From positions 1-41,228 of the forward strand of contig JAUWCJ010000008.1 in assembly GCA_030609365.1 (NCBI GenBank): a DNA stretch of 41,228 nt, read 5' to 3'. This document shows, piece by piece, positions 1 through 9,037 of this stretch. Position numbers and translations under genes: made by a program. Position 1 is the stretch's first letter. Each line of letters begins with the position of its first letter. The DNA comes from Candidatus Eiseniibacteriota bacterium (GTDB lineage Bacteria > Joyebacterota > Joyebacteria > Joyebacterales > Joyebacteraceae). A model generated the notes under the pieces. It had not been told where the DNA came from. It did no database searches and saw only the letters and a list, made by a program, of their open reading frames with translations.

Positions 1-102
1 AATGAGGGCGGCTCCTAGACGTTCCCCGCACGAATTCCCAGGACTGAGTGCGAGAGGCCCGCAACGACTCGGCTGTGGCGAGGCGCCGGCGGCCAATCGT
101 TC

Positions 103-200
103 CCTAACGAAATCCTAACTTGCCGCTCGCAATGGGCGAACCCTCTCGCATTAGGATTCCACTAGATGCGTGCGGTGCGAATGCTAGCGGAATGTTAGCG
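103..200. promoter_or_regulatory. Putative PhoB/OmpR-type operator array upstream of the porin
   Basis: Tetranucleotides YTAG recur on an 11-bp register: TTAG at 151, CTAG at 162, CTAG at 184 and TTAG at 195, with only the 173 position empty. A separate pair in the opposite orientation (CTAA at 104 and 115) is also 11 bp apart. The flanks agree as well (TTAGGATTYC, CTAGCGGAAT). Eleven-bp head-to-tail half-sites are the known arrangement for PhoB and other OmpR-family winged-helix regulators. The same pattern lies at 11958-11983. No convincing -10 was assigned, and the identity of the regulator is inference. Confidence 0.6.
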
Positions 201-264
201 CGCATCAGTCGCGAGAGGCTAGGGCCCGTCGACCCGACGGGATTCGTAGAGAAGGAGCTGAGCA

Positions 265-1467
265 GTGAGAGTGTTTGCTGTTGTGCTGGCGGTCATCATC
301 CTATGCGCCGCGCAGGCGGCGGTCGCGGGTGTCGACGAGCTTTTGATCGGCGGTCGGTACATGTGGGACGCCACCGTCTGGTCGGGAGCAGAGGAGCAGG
401 TCGATGGTGCGTGGGACGACGTTGACTTCGTCAATGGCACCGAGACGAGGCGAGCGCGCGTCTTCCTGAAGGGGAAGGTCTATGAGCATCTGAAGTTCAA
501 GGTCGTCTACGACTTCGCGGCCGGCGACGAGATCGGACTGAAGGACGCCTATCTGGATCTCGTTGGTGTTCCGGGCGTAGGTAACATCCGCGTTGGGCAG
601 GGCCTCGAGCCCCTTTGCTTCAACGAACTCACCAGCAGCAAGTACATCAGCTTCATCGAGAGAGCGTCTCTGAACGCGTTCGCGCCAAGCCGCAACACGG
701 GAGTCATGGTCCACGACAAAGCGGTCGACGGGAAGCTCAACTACCAGGTCGGCTTCTTCCTCGACACCGGGCCGATGGCGGGGTCGAGGGGCGACGACTA
801 CTCGTTCGCGGCCCGCCTCGCATATCTCGTCGCGGGCGAGGAGAAGAGCGAGAAGGTGGTTCACCTGGGTGGCGCCATCAACTACCTCTTTCCCGAGAAG
901 GGCGTGCGGTTCAGGCAGCGCCCCGAGGTGCATCTGAGCGACCGGCTCGTCGACACGGGTACCATCCTGAACGCGGAGACAGTTCTCAGGTACGGCGGAG
1001 AGGTTGCCGGCGTCTTCGGCCCCTTCTACTTCGCGGGCGAGTACATCGCCACGAGCATCGCGAAGTCTGACGAGGACGCCCCCGAGGGTGACCGTGGTGA
1101 CGAGTGGCTCGACGACGACGGCTCGCTGTCCGGGTTCTACGCGGAGGCCGGCTACTTCCTGACCGGTGAGCACCGCGTCTACAAGGGTGGGCTCTGGGAC
1201 CGGACCAAGCCCGGCTCCAACTTCCTCGAGGACGGGGGTCTCGGCGCGTGGGAGGTCGTGGCCCGCTACTCGAGCTTGGATCTCAACGACGACGGCGCCG
1301 CGATCTACGGTGGGAAGATGGACGACGTGACGATCGGCCTCAATTGGTACCTGCACTCGAACGCGCGCCTGATGTTCAACTACGTCATGTCGTCTGTGAA
1401 GGACCATGACGACGAGGAGCAGGGTGTGGCCAACGCGTTCACGATGAGGGCTCAGGTAGACTTCTAG
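265..1467 (+). CDS. Phosphate-selective porin O/P-like outer-membrane protein
   Basis: 400-residue protein with a Sec signal peptide (hydrophobic residues 3-21, cleavage near Ala-Gly). The body alternates polar and aromatic residues and ends in Phe, as outer-membrane beta-barrels do for BAM recognition. The stretches RRARVFLKGKVYEHLKFK, LKDAYLDL and IRVGQGLEP are typical of the OprP/OprO family (phosphate- and pyrophosphate-selective porins), and the length is normal for it. The GTG start at 265 follows AAGGAG at 252-257 with 7-nt spacing. The pst operon begins 141 bp downstream on the same strand, which supports a phosphate role. Anion selectivity itself cannot be read from the sequence. Confidence 0.85.
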   Translation: MRVFAVVLAVIILCAAQAAVAGVDELLIGGRYMWDATVWSGAEEQVDGAWDDVDFVNGTETRRARVFLKGKVYEHLKFKVVYDFAAGDEIGLKDAYLDLVGVPGVGNIRVGQGLEPLCFNELTSSKYISFIERASLNAFAPSRNTGVMVHDKAVDGKLNYQVGFFLDTGPMAGSRGDDYSFAARLAYLVAGEEKSEKVVHLGGAINYLFPEKGVRFRQRPEVHLSDRLVDTGTILNAETVLRYGGEVAGVFGPFYFAGEYIATSIAKSDEDAPEGDRGDEWLDDDGSLSGFYAEAGYFLTGEHRVYKGGLWDRTKPGSNFLEDGGLGAWEVVARYSSLDLNDDGAAIYGGKMDDVTIGLNWYLHSNARLMFNYVMSSVKDHDDEEQGVANAFTMRAQVDF

Positions 1468-1506
1468 GCCCTCACGACGAGGACCCAGATAGACTTCCAG
1501 GCCCTA
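1441..1506 (+). repeat. 33-bp tandem duplication across the porin stop codon
   Basis: Bases 1441-1473 and 1474-1506 are two 33-bp copies with 6 mismatches. Copy 1 holds the last eight porin codons (ending Q-V-D-F) and the TAG stop. Copy 2 would read Q-I-D-F in the same frame with CAG in place of the stop. It is an in-frame 11-codon duplication lying partly outside the present gene. Confidence 0.85.
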
Positions 1507-1608
1507 GCGATTTCCTTACAGGGTCGTCACCCGGTTCGAACATGCGGCGCCCACAATACCACCCGTGGAGAAGATGTCACTCGTTCCTTAGAAGGAGGGG
1601 AGAAGGAT

Positions 1609-2658
1609 ATGAGGGAAGTCCGCAAGTCAATCCTGGCCCTTGCCGCCGTCGCTGTGGTGGGCGCGCTGGTTCTGCCGGCGATCGCCGCGACCACATTGAA
1701 CGGCGCGGGCGCGACGTTCCCGGAGCCCATCTACTCCGTGTGGATGTACAAGTACAACGAGATCAAGGGTATCAGGGTTAACTACCAGGGCATCGGCTCG
1801 AGCGGTGGCCAGCGGCAGATCAAGGCCAAGACCGTCGACTTCGGTGGCTCGGATGCGCCGATGAAGGGTCCGGACCTTCGTGAGGCCGGACTGATCCAGT
1901 TCCCGATGGTCATCGGTGGAGTCGTTCCCATCGTCAACATCAAGGGCGTGGGTCCCGGTGAGCTCAAGCTGACGAACGAGGCGCTGGCCGCGGTCTTCGC
2001 GGGCGACATCACGTTCTGGGACGATGAGGCCATCAAGGCAACCAATCCCGAACTCGAGCTTCCGAACGAACCCATCACGATCGTGCACCGCGCTGACGGT
2101 TCGGGCACCACGTGGATCTTCACCAACTTCCTCGACAAGGTCTCACCGTCGTGGCACGAGAAGGCGGGGTTCGGCAAGGTCGTGCCGTGGCCGGTCGGCG
2201 TTGGCGCTAAGGGAAACCCGGGCGTCGCTGCCTACGTGCAGCGCGTGAACGGCTCGGTTGGCTACGTTGAGTTCGCGTTTGCCAAGCAGAACAACCTGTC
2301 CCACGTGACCCTCAAGAACAAGTCGGGCAGCTGGGTCCAGCCGACGATCGAGTCCTTCCAGGCAGCGGCGGCCAGTGCCGACTGGGAGAGTGCGGACGGT
2401 TACTACCTGGTCCTCACTGACCAGCCGGGCGAGGGGTCGTGGCCGATCGCCGGTGCGACGTTCGTCCTGATCCATAGGGAGCAGGAGGACGCGGCGAAGG
2501 TCAAGGCCATGTTCAACTTCTTCGACTGGTGCTACGACCACGGTGACGAGATGGCGATCGAGAAGGACTACGTGCCGGTTCCGGAGAACGTCGTGGAGAT
2601 GGTCAGGAACACATGGAGAACCGACGTCGTGTCCGGTGGGAAGGCCTGCTACAAGTAG
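1609..2658 (+). CDS. pstS: Periplasmic phosphate-binding protein PstS
   Basis: 349-residue precursor of the solute-binding subunit of the PstSCAB ABC transporter. It has a Sec signal peptide (about 1-26), then GAGATFPEPIYSVW at the mature N-terminus and a GIGSSGGQRQIKAKTVDFGGSDAPM-like region in which Ser, Gly and Asp contact phosphate. The later HRADGSGTTWIF segment is the second anion-binding loop. All are hallmarks of PstS rather than sulfate or molybdate binders. The ATG at 1609 follows a strong GGAGGGGAG ribosome site. It is first in the pst operon, 55 bp before pstC. Confidence 0.96.
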   Translation: MREVRKSILALAAVAVVGALVLPAIAATTLNGAGATFPEPIYSVWMYKYNEIKGIRVNYQGIGSSGGQRQIKAKTVDFGGSDAPMKGPDLREAGLIQFPMVIGGVVPIVNIKGVGPGELKLTNEALAAVFAGDITFWDDEAIKATNPELELPNEPITIVHRADGSGTTWIFTNFLDKVSPSWHEKAGFGKVVPWPVGVGAKGNPGVAAYVQRVNGSVGYVEFAFAKQNNLSHVTLKNKSGSWVQPTIESFQAAAASADWESADGYYLVLTDQPGEGSWPIAGATFVLIHREQEDAAKVKAMFNFFDWCYDHGDEMAIEKDYVPVPENVVEMVRNTWRTDVVSGGKACYK

Positions 2659-2680
2659 AAGGCCTTGCCTGTGAGAGGCA
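2641..2680 (+). other. Hairpins at the pstS-pstC junction
   Basis: AAGGCC (2641-2646) pairs with GGCCTT (2661-2666), enclosing CTAC/GTAG, so the pstS stop codon lies inside the stem. A second small stem, TGCCT/AGGCA (2666-2680), follows. Such structures often lower expression of the permease genes relative to the binding protein by partial termination or mRNA protection. That role is inferred; there is no U-tract. Confidence 0.45.
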
Positions 2681-2713
2681 GCGCCCATCCGGCGTGCACG
2701 GAGGTAGGAACGT

Positions 2714-3646
2714 ATGAACGAGACGACGAGACAGCGCAGGGTCGACAGGGCCTTCAGGATTCTGACGGCGTCCTGCGCGCTCGTCGTCATCGTGTTGATG
2801 GGAGGCATCCTCTTCGAGCTCCTCAGGAACTCGGGGATGTCGATGAAGGAGTTCGGTTTCGGGTTCCTCACGTCGGACGCCTGGAATCCCGGGGCTGGTG
2901 AGTTCGGCGCAGCAAGCAGCATCTTCGGCACCGTTGTGTCGACAGCAATCGCAATGCTGCTTGCCGTGCCGTTGAGTCTGATCATCGCGATATATCTAGT
3001 AGAGGTGGCCCATCCCCGAGTGAGCAAGATAGTCGGCGGTGGCATCGAGCTTCTCGCCGCCGTCCCGTCCATCATCTACGGTATGTGGGGCCTCTTCGTC
3101 TTCGCCGCCCTCATGCAGGAGCACGTGCAACCGTGGTTGGGCAGATGGTTCGGGTTCCTTCCGCTCTTCCAGGGACCTCCGATGGGCATAGGCATGCTTA
3201 CCGCGGGGCTCATACTGACGCTCATGGTCCTGCCCTTCATCACCGCCGTGACGAGAGACGTTCTTCAGATGGTGCCGCCTGTTCTGAAGGAATCGGCGCA
3301 CGGTGTCGGGGCGACCATGTGGGAGGCGACCAGGCACATCGCGCTCAAGTACGGTCGTCGCGGTATCGTTGGCGCCGTGTTCCTGGGGTTCGGACGCGCG
3401 CTCGGGGAGACGATGGCCGTCACGTTCGTCATAGGCAACAGTCACAGGATCTCGTCCTCGCTCTTCGACGCCGGCAACACCATCGCCTCGAGTCTGGCGA
3501 ACGAGTTCAACGAGGCGTCCGAGCCCATCTACCTGAGTTCGCTCTTCGAACTTGCTCTCGTGCTGTTCGGGCTGACGCTGCTCTTCCAGACGCTGGCCCA
3601 TTTCTGGGTCTCCAGAATGCAGCGGCAGGAGGCGGGCAGCAGGTGA
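2714..3646 (+). CDS. pstC: Phosphate ABC transporter permease PstC
   Basis: 310-residue inner-membrane permease with about six hydrophobic segments, the first at residues 17-38. The cytoplasmic coupling loop ESAHGVGATMWEA and the following GFGRALGETMAVTFVIGN are diagnostic of PstC, whose partners are PstA and two PstB ATPases. The ATG at 2714 is preceded by GGAGGTAGGAACGT. The length is usual for the family. It is the second gene of pstSCAB-phoU. Confidence 0.95.
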   Translation: MNETTRQRRVDRAFRILTASCALVVIVLMGGILFELLRNSGMSMKEFGFGFLTSDAWNPGAGEFGAASSIFGTVVSTAIAMLLAVPLSLIIAIYLVEVAHPRVSKIVGGGIELLAAVPSIIYGMWGLFVFAALMQEHVQPWLGRWFGFLPLFQGPPMGIGMLTAGLILTLMVLPFITAVTRDVLQMVPPVLKESAHGVGATMWEATRHIALKYGRRGIVGAVFLGFGRALGETMAVTFVIGNSHRISSSLFDAGNTIASSLANEFNEASEPIYLSSLFELALVLFGLTLLFQTLAHFWVSRMQRQEAGSR

Positions 3647-3683
3647 GACGCTACGCGGCGAGGACCAGGGGGGAGTCCGCCAG

Positions 3684-4544
3684 TTGAGACTTCGTTCACG
3701 CACTCAACGGAAGGTGGCCGACAGGGCGGCCCGGGTAGTCATGGTCCCGGCGGCTCTGGCTGGCATTGCTGTTCTCGCGTGGATCCTGTGGGAGGTCATC
3801 TCCAGGGGAGCGGGCGCTCTCAACCTGGATTTCTTCACACAGCTTCCCACGCCTCCCGGCATGGAGGGCGGTGGCCTGGCCAACGCGATCCTGGGCACTC
3901 TTCTGATGACGGTGCTGGCGACCGTCATCGGAACGCCGGTAGGTCTCATGGCCGGCATCTACCTCGCGGAGTTCGGCACCACGAGCAGGCTGGCCACGGC
4001 CGTGCGATTCACGACCAACCTGCTCATGGGTACACCGTCCATCATCGTCGGCATCTTCGTCTACGCACTGATAGTCCTTCGGACGGGGCACTTCTCGGGT
4101 TGGGCCGGCGGTGTTGCCCTTGCGATACTGATGCTACCCGTCGTGCTTCGGACCACCGAGGACATGCTCAACCTCGTCCCAGACGAGCTTCGCGAATCTG
4201 CTCTGGCCCTCGGCGCGCCCAGATGGCGGGCAACACTGACCGTGGTATTCCGGGCAGCCAAGACGGGGCTGGTCACGGGCATTCTCCTGGCGGTCGCCAG
4301 GGTGAGCGGCGAAACCGCCCCCTTGCTCTTCACGGCCCTCAACAGCTTCTACTGGCCCGAGACGATAAGCGAACCGACCGCCAATCTGACCGTAACGATA
4401 TTCAACTACGCTATGTCACCGTACGCCGACTGGCAGCAGAAAGCCTGGGGTGCGTCGCTCCTCATCACGGTCGGTATTCTCATCGTGACGGTTCTCTCGA
4501 GGTTCACCCTCAGGGACAGGAAGAGCCGGACGTGGTCAAGGTAA
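3684..4544 (+). CDS. pstA: Phosphate ABC transporter permease PstA
   Basis: 286-residue permease with about six membrane segments. It carries the family loop [19 protein letters not shown] followed by [16 protein letters not shown], the PstA counterpart of the PstC coupling region. The start chosen is TTG at 3684, because GGGGGGAG (3669-3674) stands 8-9 nt upstream and the next in-frame methionine would remove the basic N-terminus preceding the first membrane segment. It lies 37 bp after pstC. The stop precedes pstB by only a few bases, so translational coupling is likely. Confidence 0.93.
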   Translation: MRLRSRTQRKVADRAARVVMVPAALAGIAVLAWILWEVISRGAGALNLDFFTQLPTPPGMEGGGLANAILGTLLMTVLATVIGTPVGLMAGIYLAEFGTTSRLATAVRFTTNLLMGTPSIIVGIFVYALIVLRTGHFSGWAGGVALAILMLPVVLRTTEDMLNLVPDELRESALALGAPRWRATLTVVFRAAKTGLVTGILLAVARVSGETAPLLFTALNSFYWPETISEPTANLTVTIFNYAMSPYADWQQKAWGASLLITVGILIVTVLSRFTLRDRKSRTWSR

Positions 4545-4549
4545 TCGAA

Positions 4550-5440
4550 ATGGAAACCCGGGACGCAACAGAACAGGAGCGCTCTTTGCCCAGAGATACG
4601 CCGTCTGGCCCGAGGTCCGCGCTCGTCAAGCCACCCTCAGAGGTCGCGATGAACCGCGCGGGCTCCGCCGAAGAGGCACGCTCGCTGCCGAGCAAGGTGT
4701 CGGTGCGCAACCTGAATTTCTACTACGGCGGACAGCAGGCACTCTTCGACAACAACATCGATATCCCCGAGAAGCGTGTGACGGCGATCATCGGACCATC
4801 CGGGTGCGGCAAATCGACGCACATCCGTGTCTACAACCGTATCTACGAGCTCTACCGGACGCACCGCGCGGAGGGGCAGGTCGTCATAGACGGGAAGAAT
4901 ATCCTGTTGCCCAGCGTGGATCTCATCGATCTTCGCAAGCGCGTGGGGATGATATTCCAGAGACCGACACCGTTCCCTATGACCATCTTCGACAACATCG
5001 CCTACGGGCTCAAGCTGCACTACCGCGTGGGCAGGACCGAGCTGTCGGATCGGGTGGAGGACGCTCTCAAGAGAGGCGCGCTCTGGGACGAGGTGAAGGA
5101 CAAGCTGGGTGAGCCCGCCAACGCTCTGTCGGGAGGCCAGCAGCAGAGGCTGTGCATCGCCCGGGCCATCGCAACAGAGCCGGAGTTGATACTCATGGAC
5201 GAGCCGTGTTCGGCCATAGATCCGGTCGCGACGGCGAAGATAGAGGACCTGATACAGACGCTTCGCGACAACTACACCGTCGTGCTTGTGACCCACAACA
5301 TGCAGCAGGCCGCTCGTGTCTCCGACTTCACCGCCTTCTTCTACAAGGGCTACATCATCGAGTTCGGAGCGACGAAACAGATATTCACGAATCCCGCCGA
5401 GAGGGAAACAGAGGACTACATCACCGGCCGGTTCGGCTAG
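4550..5440 (+). CDS. pstB: Phosphate ABC transporter ATPase PstB
   Basis: ATP-binding subunit driving PstCA. It shows Walker [10 protein letters not shown], a Q-loop ([21 protein letters not shown]), the signature [16 protein letters not shown], Walker [14 protein letters not shown] and the switch His in VLVTHNM. DEPCSA-DP and RPTPFPM are specific to PstB. The ATG at 4550 gives 296 residues with a 35-residue low-complexity N-terminal extension. A GTG at 4532 (overlapping pstA) and an ATG at 4649 (263 residues, nearest the usual PstB length, with AGAGG upstream) are alternatives. The nucleotide-binding domain begins shortly after the 4649 ATG, so the start is the only uncertain point. Confidence 0.93.
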   Translation: METRDATEQERSLPRDTPSGPRSALVKPPSEVAMNRAGSAEEARSLPSKVSVRNLNFYYGGQQALFDNNIDIPEKRVTAIIGPSGCGKSTHIRVYNRIYELYRTHRAEGQVVIDGKNILLPSVDLIDLRKRVGMIFQRPTPFPMTIFDNIAYGLKLHYRVGRTELSDRVEDALKRGALWDEVKDKLGEPANALSGGQQQRLCIARAIATEPELILMDEPCSAIDPVATAKIEDLIQTLRDNYTVVLVTHNMQQAARVSDFTAFFYKGYIIEFGATKQIFTNPAERETEDYITGRFG

Positions 5441-5448
5441 GAGCTGAC

Positions 5449-6117
5449 ATGGCAGTATTCCTGCAGCGAGAGATCGACAGACTCAAGAAGATGATTTCCT
5501 CTCTTGGAGCGCACGTGGAGGAGAGCGTTGGCAGGGCCGTGAGGGCCGTGCACGAACGGGACGGCGAGCTGGCGCAGGCCGTCATCGATTCTGATCCCGC
5601 TATCGACCTCATGGAGGTCGATATCGAAGAGGAATGCCTCAAGACGTTGGCGCTCCACCAGCCGGTTGCACACGATCTCAGATTTATCATCGCGGTTCTC
5701 AAGGTTACCAGCGACCTCGAGCGCATCGGGGACCTGGCCGCGGGCATCGCGAAGCAGGCAAGGTTTCTTGCCGACAGCGGCCCCAGCGAGGTTCCGTACG
5801 ATCTCTTGGGGATGGCAGCCAAGGTCCGTCAGATGCTTCGCGAGAGCCTGGACGCTCTCATGGAGAAGGACGCCGCAATCGCTCGGGGGGTGCGTGTGGC
5901 GGACGACGAGGTGGATGCCATGGACCGTCTGATGTACCAGGAGATCCGCGCGGCGATTCGCGAGACCCCCGAGAAGATGGAGGGGCTCATCAGGCTCCAG
6001 CGCGTTTCCCAGAACCTCGAGCGCATCGCCGATCACGCGACAAACATCGCGGAAGACGTCATCTACATGGTGGAGGGGGAGATAGTCAGGCACACGAGTC
6101 CGTCAGACGGTTCGTAG
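5449..6117 (+). CDS. phoU: Phosphate transport system regulator PhoU
   Basis: 222-residue all-helical cytoplasmic protein with two PhoU repeats. Each carries the metal-site signature: SDLERIGDLAAGIA in the first half and QNLERIADHATNIAEDV in the second. PhoU links the Pst transporter to the PhoR kinase and represses the Pho response in phosphate excess. The ATG at 5449 follows GGAG at 5440-5443, 8 bp after the pstB stop. The longer in-frame opening upstream only shadows pstB. No phoB or phoR follows; the operon ends in a hairpin at 6198-6224. Confidence 0.95.
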   Translation: MAVFLQREIDRLKKMISSLGAHVEESVGRAVRAVHERDGELAQAVIDSDPAIDLMEVDIEEECLKTLALHQPVAHDLRFIIAVLKVTSDLERIGDLAAGIAKQARFLADSGPSEVPYDLLGMAAKVRQMLRESLDALMEKDAAIARGVRVADDEVDAMDRLMYQEIRAAIRETPEKMEGLIRLQRVSQNLERIADHATNIAEDVIYMVEGEIVRHTSPSDGS

Positions 6118-6197
6118 AATATCGGTACTGGTTGCGTGAGGCGCCCCTAGACACCCTGCATGGGATAAGAACAAAGGCCAGCGCCCGCACCCGGCGG

Positions 6198-6224
6198 GAA
6201 GCCCGGACTGAACGTCTGGGCTTC
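6198..6224 (+). terminator. Rho-independent-like terminator after phoU
   Basis: Eleven-bp stem GAAGCCCGGAC / GTCTGGGCTTC with one G-U pair and a 5-nt loop, followed by TTTG. It lies 80 bp beyond the phoU stop. Confidence 0.6.
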
Positions 6225-6295
6225 TTTGCGTACGCACGCGACGCGACTCGGAGGATTGTGCCACGTGGCGATGCAGAGCGTGAGACGTACGCACA

Positions 6296-6321
6296 CAGGG
6301 GGCCGGTGAACCGGCCCCCTG
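6296..6321 (-). terminator. Perfect hairpin beyond the sorting-domain protein gene
   Basis: Perfect 11-bp stem CAGGGGGCCGG / CCGGCCCCCTG with a TGAA loop, 65 bp past the minus-strand stop at 6386. No T-run follows on the minus strand, so termination is likely but not certain. It stands between two convergent transcription units. Confidence 0.55.
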
Positions 6322-6385
6322 GTCTACCTCGACACGCAAGGCCCCTTCTGATCTCGCGCGCGGGATGTCCCTCTGCTCTCTCCCT

Positions 6386-8104
6386 CTACTTCATCATGAC
6401 CATCTTGTGGTTCTCGGAACCCTCGAGCGTGTCGATGCTGTAGAAGTAGACGCCGCTGGCGCACCTGTCACCCGCGTCGTCGGTTCCGTCCCACGTCACC
6501 ACGCCGGCAGTCCCGGCATCGAGATCGGTGTCGAGCAGCGTGCGAACGACCCTCCCGGACGCGCTGTGGATCTTGATCGTCACGGGACCGGCCTGACGAA
6601 CGCTGTAGGCGATCTTCGTCACCGGGTTGAAGGGGTTCGGGTAGTTCTGCGAGATGGAACGACCTTCGACGACCGCATCGTCTACGCCAGCCATGTCGGC
6701 GTCGTAGTCGGTCCACTGCGGATCGAAGTTCGTCCACCCGGCCGTCCACTGCTCGCTCATCGGAATCGTGGGAGCGAACGCTCCGCGATACGCGACCGGC
6801 GTGAAGTAGCCGCCCGAGACCTCGGCGTGCGTCCAGTCGGCCGGCGTCGTCACGAGTTCGGACGTCAGCGTCGGACGCGGATCGGGGTTGTTGAAGTCGC
6901 TCATGTCCTCGAGGCCGACCGTGCCCGGCATCCGTATCTGCGAGTGCGCAGCAACCGCTCCGTCCTCGGCATTGAACCAGTCGGTCACGCCGGACCAACG
7001 GGCATCCTCGTGTACCGAAATGGCGTCGGGCATGCTGCTTGCCTGGATGCTGGTGTAGTGGAAGTTAAGCTCGTCGGCGTTGGCAGCGTCGATGCACTCC
7101 TGGTCACGGATGCTCAGGCCCCATGGGAAGCCCATGATGACGGAGTTGAACACGCTGGTCCGCGCCGCGCGCCGGATGACACCGCCGAACTCGAAGGCGT
7201 GCCCCGGTGGGAGGTTGCCAACCATGCCGTCGTTGTACTCCGGGCCTATCATCGTGACGTTCGCGAACGTGGGGTTCGTGAGCGGAGGCGTCAAGCCGGA
7301 TGGCTTGTAGCTGTCGCATTCGAAGCCGTTTGCCTCACCCTCGAGATCGGAGTAGTCCGGATCGCGGAGCGCCAGACAGAACTGGTGCTTGCCGTCGTGC
7401 CCGTAGTCACAGTCGAAGACGTCGTCGAGACCGCCCATGACGACCAGGTAGTCGGAGTCGCAGCAGCCGCCGAACCACTCAAAGCTGTCGTCGTTCGAGT
7501 AGCTGACCTGAACGTGATGGATCTCCGTCTCACTGCCGACACCACCCATCGTCAGTCCGTTGACCTCGTTACCTTCGACGATACGGTGGCCCGGGAACTC
7601 GATGCGGCAGTAGTAGAACTCGCCGGAGTCATCGAGTGGGTCGTTGCCGCCGAAGTAGCCGTCAAGGAGGCCCCCCTCGATGACCGGGTTGACGCGGTTG
7701 ACGGGCGCCTCACCGAGGATGATCACGCCACCCCAGTCCCCGGCGTCACGAAGACCCGGGTCCTTCATGCTGGTGAAGACGATGGGCCGCTCCGCCGTGC
7801 CCTGCGCGTGGATCTCGGCGCCGCGCTTGACCACGAGCGTGGCGGTGCTGTCGCCCATCACGACGGTGCCCGGCTCGATCGTCATGGTGTAGAGCGAATC
7901 AACGTAGTAGAAGCCCGTGAGAATGTAGAGCGTGTCCGCGGACAGCGTGCGGTGCCACGTCTGGTAGTAGGGCTCCTCAGCGTGGGTGGGGCCTGTGCCG
8001 GGGCCGAGAACGACCTCCGGCTTCCAGCCGGCCGACGCCTGGACGCTGAACACCGTGGCTACCACGAGCAGCGCCAGGATGCATGTCTTGATGCCAGATC
8101 TCAT
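6386..8104 (-). CDS. Exported beta-helix-like protein with C-terminal YPNPFNP sorting domain
   Basis: 572 residues with a Sec signal peptide. The body has motifs such as TIEPGTVVMGD, GAEIHAQGTAERPIVFTS, GDWGGVIILG, GLTMGGVGSETEIHHVQVSYS and DSFEWFGG, the pattern of a right-handed parallel beta-helix family known in Bacteroidota-like genomes and often placed next to TonB receptors. The last 85 residues form a FlgD-Ig/T9SS type A-like domain: NYPNPFNPVTKIAYSV, then GRVVRTL, GVYFYSI and KMVMMK. The ATG at 8104 has AGGAGG 8 nt upstream; the longer frame to 8200 lacks this. It is third in a receptor-dockerin-helix group. Substrate and enzymatic activity are unknown. Confidence 0.8.
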   Translation of the reverse strand: MRSGIKTCILALLVVATVFSVQASAGWKPEVVLGPGTGPTHAEEPYYQTWHRTLSADTLYILTGFYYVDSLYTMTIEPGTVVMGDSTATLVVKRGAEIHAQGTAERPIVFTSMKDPGLRDAGDWGGVIILGEAPVNRVNPVIEGGLLDGYFGGNDPLDDSGEFYYCRIEFPGHRIVEGNEVNGLTMGGVGSETEIHHVQVSYSNDDSFEWFGGCCDSDYLVVMGGLDDVFDCDYGHDGKHQFCLALRDPDYSDLEGEANGFECDSYKPSGLTPPLTNPTFANVTMIGPEYNDGMVGNLPPGHAFEFGGVIRRAARTSVFNSVIMGFPWGLSIRDQECIDAANADELNFHYTSIQASSMPDAISVHEDARWSGVTDWFNAEDGAVAAHSQIRMPGTVGLEDMSDFNNPDPRPTLTSELVTTPADWTHAEVSGGYFTPVAYRGAFAPTIPMSEQWTAGWTNFDPQWTDYDADMAGVDDAVVEGRSISQNYPNPFNPVTKIAYSVRQAGPVTIKIHSASGRVVRTLLDTDLDAGTAGVVTWDGTDDAGDRCASGVYFYSIDTLEGSENHKMVMMK

Positions 8105-8139
8105 TGGGATTTCCTCCTGAGTTGCTTTCCGGAAGACTG

Positions 8140-8700
8140 CTAGTGACCGAAGTGACTCGCGAAGCTCACGAAGTCGATCGGATTCACAATGCCGTTCCAA
8201 TCGAAGTCGCTTCTCTCGTTCGTGCCACCAAAGTCGCTGGCGAACCCAACGAAGTCAATCGGGTTCACTGTACCGTTGTCATCGTAGTCGTACGTGTTGC
8301 ACCACAGCAGATCGCTGTCGCTCAGGACGACCGTGTAGATCTGGACGTCGATCGTCAGCGAACCGTACAGGACAGTACCTGTGCCCTGCGCCTCGAACCT
8401 GATATTGCCGTTGACGTCTGTCTCGGCGTCAACAGCGTTGATCGAGACGTTGCCGCTCCCGCTGCCCGTGATCGTGAAGAAGAAGTTGCCCGACGGGATC
8501 CCCTGGATCGGAGTCGTGTCGGTGCGAAGCGCGGTCACAGTGATGTACTGGTACGGATTCGCATCGCCAGCCGGGCAAGTGGTCAGACCCTTGCCACTGT
8601 TGTCGAGCGTGACGTACGAAACATCTGCATCGGGAATACCAGCTCCGGCGACGGTCGCCATGACCAAAACCAACAGAACGCTGATAACTGCTTTCATCAT
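8140..8700 (-). CDS. Small exported protein with two dockerin-like repeats
   Basis: 186 residues. It has a signal peptide (about 1-20) and a beta-rich middle (VTALRTDTTPIQGIPSGNFFFTITG, possibly Ig-like). The C-terminus carries two near-identical calcium-loop repeats, DYDDNGTVNPIDFVGFASDFG and DFDWNGIVNPIDFVSFASHFG, which match type I dockerin repeats (D-x-D-x-N-G-x-V-x-x-x-D). Dockerins bind cohesins in cellulosome-like assemblies, but no cohesin is seen here, so its partner is unknown. The start at 8700 follows GGAGGAGAGGAA; a second Met is next to it. It lies 35 bp before the helix protein and downstream of the TonB receptor, which suggests co-expression. Confidence 0.78.
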   Translation of the reverse strand: MMKAVISVLLVLVMATVAGAGIPDADVSYVTLDNSGKGLTTCPAGDANPYQYITVTALRTDTTPIQGIPSGNFFFTITGSGSGNVSINAVDAETDVNGNIRFEAQGTGTVLYGSLTIDVQIYTVVLSDSDLLWCNTYDYDDNGTVNPIDFVGFASDFGGTNERSDFDWNGIVNPIDFVSFASHFGH

Positions 8701-9037
8701 TTCCTCTCCTCCCTCGAGATGTCGAACACCCACTCTGCTGTCCTTCCGTGGAACTGATGCTGTTCTGGGGAGCGTCAGTGATTTCCCCCCTCCCATTTGT
8801 CACGCGCGCCAGCGACACCCTCCTTTCATGTTCGGAACACGCCACCGCCGTCCACGCAGGTCACCATCTGAACCATCTGACGACGTGGCACATTCTACGA
8901 AACCCGGGTTTGCTCAATGTCGCGGCAGTGTGAGTTTGTCATTTGGTCGGGAGGGGCCCGGCGGGCGCGACGGGACCGACATGCGCCACTCGGGAGAGGC
9001 GAGGTCGCCTCAAGGGCGGGCAGGGTGCCCCGCGGTC
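8701..9037. other. Intergenic region between TonB receptor and dockerin-like gene
   Basis: No credible gene was found. It contains the ribosome site of the dockerin-like gene (8702-8714) and a weak stem GAGGCG/CGCCTC (8996-9011) just beyond the receptor stop that could attenuate read-through. A short opening running in from the dockerin frame to 8796 has no ribosome site. No YTAG array is present, so the downstream genes probably depend on the receptor promoter or an unseen one. Confidence 0.4.

Noticed and set aside
1504-1520. A YTAG operator upstream of pstS (CTAGCGATTTC)
   Set aside because: There is one good unit, but the next is off register, so it does not meet the 11-bp criterion; the pst genes may be read from the porin promoter.
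3779-4549. Extension of the PstB frame far upstream over pstA
   Set aside because: The upstream part is a shadow of pstA in another frame; PstB homology begins only after about 4690.
6365-8143. Open frame of 592 codons on the plus strand opposite the helix/sorting-domain gene
   Set aside because: The minus strand encodes a signal peptide, a conserved body and a sorting domain; the plus-strand frame has none.
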